From: Acidobacteriota bacterium
Lineage (GTDB): Bacteria > Acidobacteriota > Vicinamibacteria > Vicinamibacterales > UBA2999
Length of the DNA stretch: 47,722 nucleotides
Assembly: GCA_030650395.1 (NCBI GenBank)
Contig: JAUSDY010000079.1
Coordinates: forward strand, 1-47,722
Direction: 5' to 3'
The notes below the pieces were generated by a model that worked only from the letters and a program-made list of their open reading frames with translations, was not told the origin of the DNA and did not search any database. Shown piece after piece: positions 46,297 to 47,722 of this stretch. The position numbers and the translations under genes are program-made. The first letter of the stretch is position 1. The number at the start of each line of letters is the position of its first letter.

Positions 46297-47722
46297 CTAA
46301 GCCGTCGCCACCTTCGCGCCTCGGAAGAAATCCGCCGGCATGGGTCGTCGCAACTTCCAGACGAAGGCGATGGGCCGCTCGCCCTTATGGGACTCGTGAT
46401 CAACCGCGCCCAGGAATGTGTAAGGCACCGTCAGGCCGTCCTGCTTCTTCCGTGCGCGGACGAACAACAAGATGTTCCCACCAAGCTCACGATGCCGGAT
46501 GTATCGCTGGCCGGTGGGCGACGGCTGGCTCGTGGTTGACTGCGACTCCCAGTGAAACAGCGTCGGCGAAATCGCATAGTCCTTTGTAGAGCGTGGATGG
46601 TGAGTAATGGCGTTCGGATTTCTCGAGCGTCACGAAGAACAGGTCGGAGTTCGTCGCCTGATCGCGGTAGGTACCCTCGCGGTGCTGATAGAACTGCCCT
46701 GGGGTGATGCGGCCGAACGCCGAGAAAATCTCAACTAACGAATGACGCGCATGCACCGACAACGGGATATGTGGTGACAAACCTTTCTTGTCCGCCGAAG
46801 CGCCATGCGCGAAGGCGGAAGGTTTGTCCAATTCAAGTGGAATCGTCAGATGGTCCGCCCGTTCGTCGAGGAGATCGAGCAACTCCAACAATTCAGCGAC
46901 GATTGCCGGATGCGCCTGCATCGCTGCCGATGCCTCTTCCAACGTTGCGGGCGCCGCCCTACCCCACAGCGTATGGACCAACGCCGTAATGAGACGCTCG
47001 TCAGCCGGGGCTCCTCCGAGCCAGTTCCGATACGCAACCAGGCGCTGTGGATCGTCAATGTGCAGGAGCCTCTTGATCGCGTCGCCGAGGTCACTCTCGT
47101 GAGGCCCCGCTGAAGGCACCGGCAGTCCCGCCCTGCGAACCAGGTCGGACCAGCATCCGGATTTGTAGACATCGACGAGGTCAAGACCGCTTTCCTCGAG
47201 AAACTCACTCAGCTTAGGAACCCTGCCGGCGAATCGATCGGAGTTCGCGATGGCGCGAAGTTCTCCCACCATCGCGGGCCGCTGTGTCGGCAGCGCCGTC
47301 TGCAGATTCTCGAGAACGATCTCTTTGGCGACACGGTCTAACTGCATCGTGCAGCCCGCCGGCAAGAACGGGAACCCTTGCTCGACCTGCTTGCCCACTT
47401 CCGTCCGCGAGGCGCCAGTCACCGCCCGGTACCGGAGGTCGAACCGGAACTTGCGGTGTGACTGGCCGATGAAGTCCAGGACCGTCACGCAGTCCTTGCC
47501 GTCGAAGCGGCGGAGGCCGCGGCCGAGCTGTTGCATGAACACGAGCGCGCTTTCCGTGGGACGCAGGAACAGCATCGTGTCCACGGCGGGGAGGTCGACG
47601 CCTTCGTTGAACAGGTCCACGGCAAAGAGCGCCCGCAGCGACCCTTTCTGGAGATCCGCCAGCGCCTTCCGGCGCGTGTCGCTGTCGGTGTTCGCGGAGA
47701 CCGCCTGGGACGGAAGCCCTGC
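46297..47722 (-). pseudogene. DUF3427 superfamily II helicase, C-terminal part, frameshifted
   Basis: The gene enters from the right edge, so its N-terminal helicase motifs lie outside the window. Visible are helicase motif V (LFNEGVDLPAVDTMLFLRPT) and motif VI (VFMQQLGRGLRR), then an all-helical linker and the DUF3427 domain (ITPGQFYQHREGTYRD, DLFFVTLEKSERHYSPSTLY). At 46583-46585 one extra base shifts the frame; in the corrected frame the domain goes on as KDYAISPTLFHWESQSTTS and HRELGGNILLFVRARK to a stop at 46297. Uncorrected, the protein ends at 46487 with an unrelated tail. A nested palindromic element (46776-46828) adds DKPSAFAHGASADKKGLS in frame. DUF3427 helicases are common in defence islands. 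Confidence 0.75.
46776..46828 (-). repeat. Nested palindromes: TCCGCC element inside the loop of a GACAAACC element
   Basis: Outer arms GACAAACCTT (46776-46785) and AAGGTTTGTC (46819-46828) are the hairpin known from 29888, 42737 and 44466. Its loop has been opened by a TCCGCC/GGCGGA element (46791-46819) of the kind seen at 36181-36259. Both are translated in frame in the helicase. Confidence 0.75.

Noticed and set aside
1-47722. A changed genetic code with TGA as Trp
   Set aside because: TGA ends several intact genes here (for example at 4.5-6.2 kb, 28.2 kb and 29.9 kb) at family-typical lengths.

Overview
This GC-rich window (no tRNA or rRNA genes seen) looks like a chromosomal segment of a soil-type Acidobacteriota bacterium, most likely near the Vicinamibacteria. 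The guess rests on gene content: a carboxypeptidase-regulatory/TonB receptor of the Oar-like kind, many secreted M28, M14, M24 and S9 peptidases, a very large BNR-repeat protein, PQQ and NHL propellers, and ASPIC/UnbV proteins beside multiheme cytochromes. No marker gene is present, so the placement is an inference.

Layout. 1-0.35 kb: a diverged inverted repeat. 0.4-1.5 kb: a small secreted protein and an orphan EboA-family gene, both on the minus strand. 1.6-10.7 kb: a plus-strand operon with a membrane-anchored five-heme cytochrome carrying TPRs, a CRTAC1-type FG-GAP/ASPIC-UnbV protein, a large TPR/FG-GAP/ASPIC-UnbV protein and a nitrilase-family amidohydrolase. 10.8-12.1 kb: two disrupted minus-strand genes (a Rieske ferredoxin with an in-frame TGA and a frameshifted secreted protein). 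12.2-18.5 kb: M28-PDZ peptidase, TolB-like propeller, PQQ-like propeller, cupredoxin-like protein and a cytochrome c/beta-barrel fusion. 18.6-19.5 kb: a catalase relic that lost its catalytic core. 19.7-32 kb: TonB receptor, M28 peptidase, PCu(A)C protein, methyltransferase, cytochrome c'-like protein, an S9-M14 peptidase pair, glutaminyl cyclase and an M24 peptidase. 32.1-33.2 kb: a decayed TonB receptor. 33.2-41.7 kb: BNR protein, cysteine-synthase-like enzyme, NHL protein, DUF2911 protein, a PIN fragment, a three-repeat protein and a class V aminotransferase. 41.7-47.7 kb: hypothetical proteins, toxin-antitoxin-like small genes (HigA-like, DUF4258/DUF2283, DUF4160/DUF2442) and the C-terminal half of a DUF3427 helicase, itself frameshifted.

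Most products carry signal peptides, so the region mainly encodes periplasmic, outer-membrane and secreted functions: protein breakdown and uptake, plus c-type cytochrome electron transfer.

The most striking signal is not a gene. Short palindromic elements of several families are scattered through the window. They lie in convergent gaps (terminator-like), in divergent promoter gaps, and, most unusually, inside at least ten open reading frames, where they are read through in frame as extra peptide segments. One family has two identical 35-bp copies in neighbouring unrelated genes. Another pair, in opposite orientations, shows compensatory stem changes. One element sits nested in the loop of another. 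This resembles the palindromic protein-inserting elements known from Rickettsia, but the sequences here are different and several families are active together.
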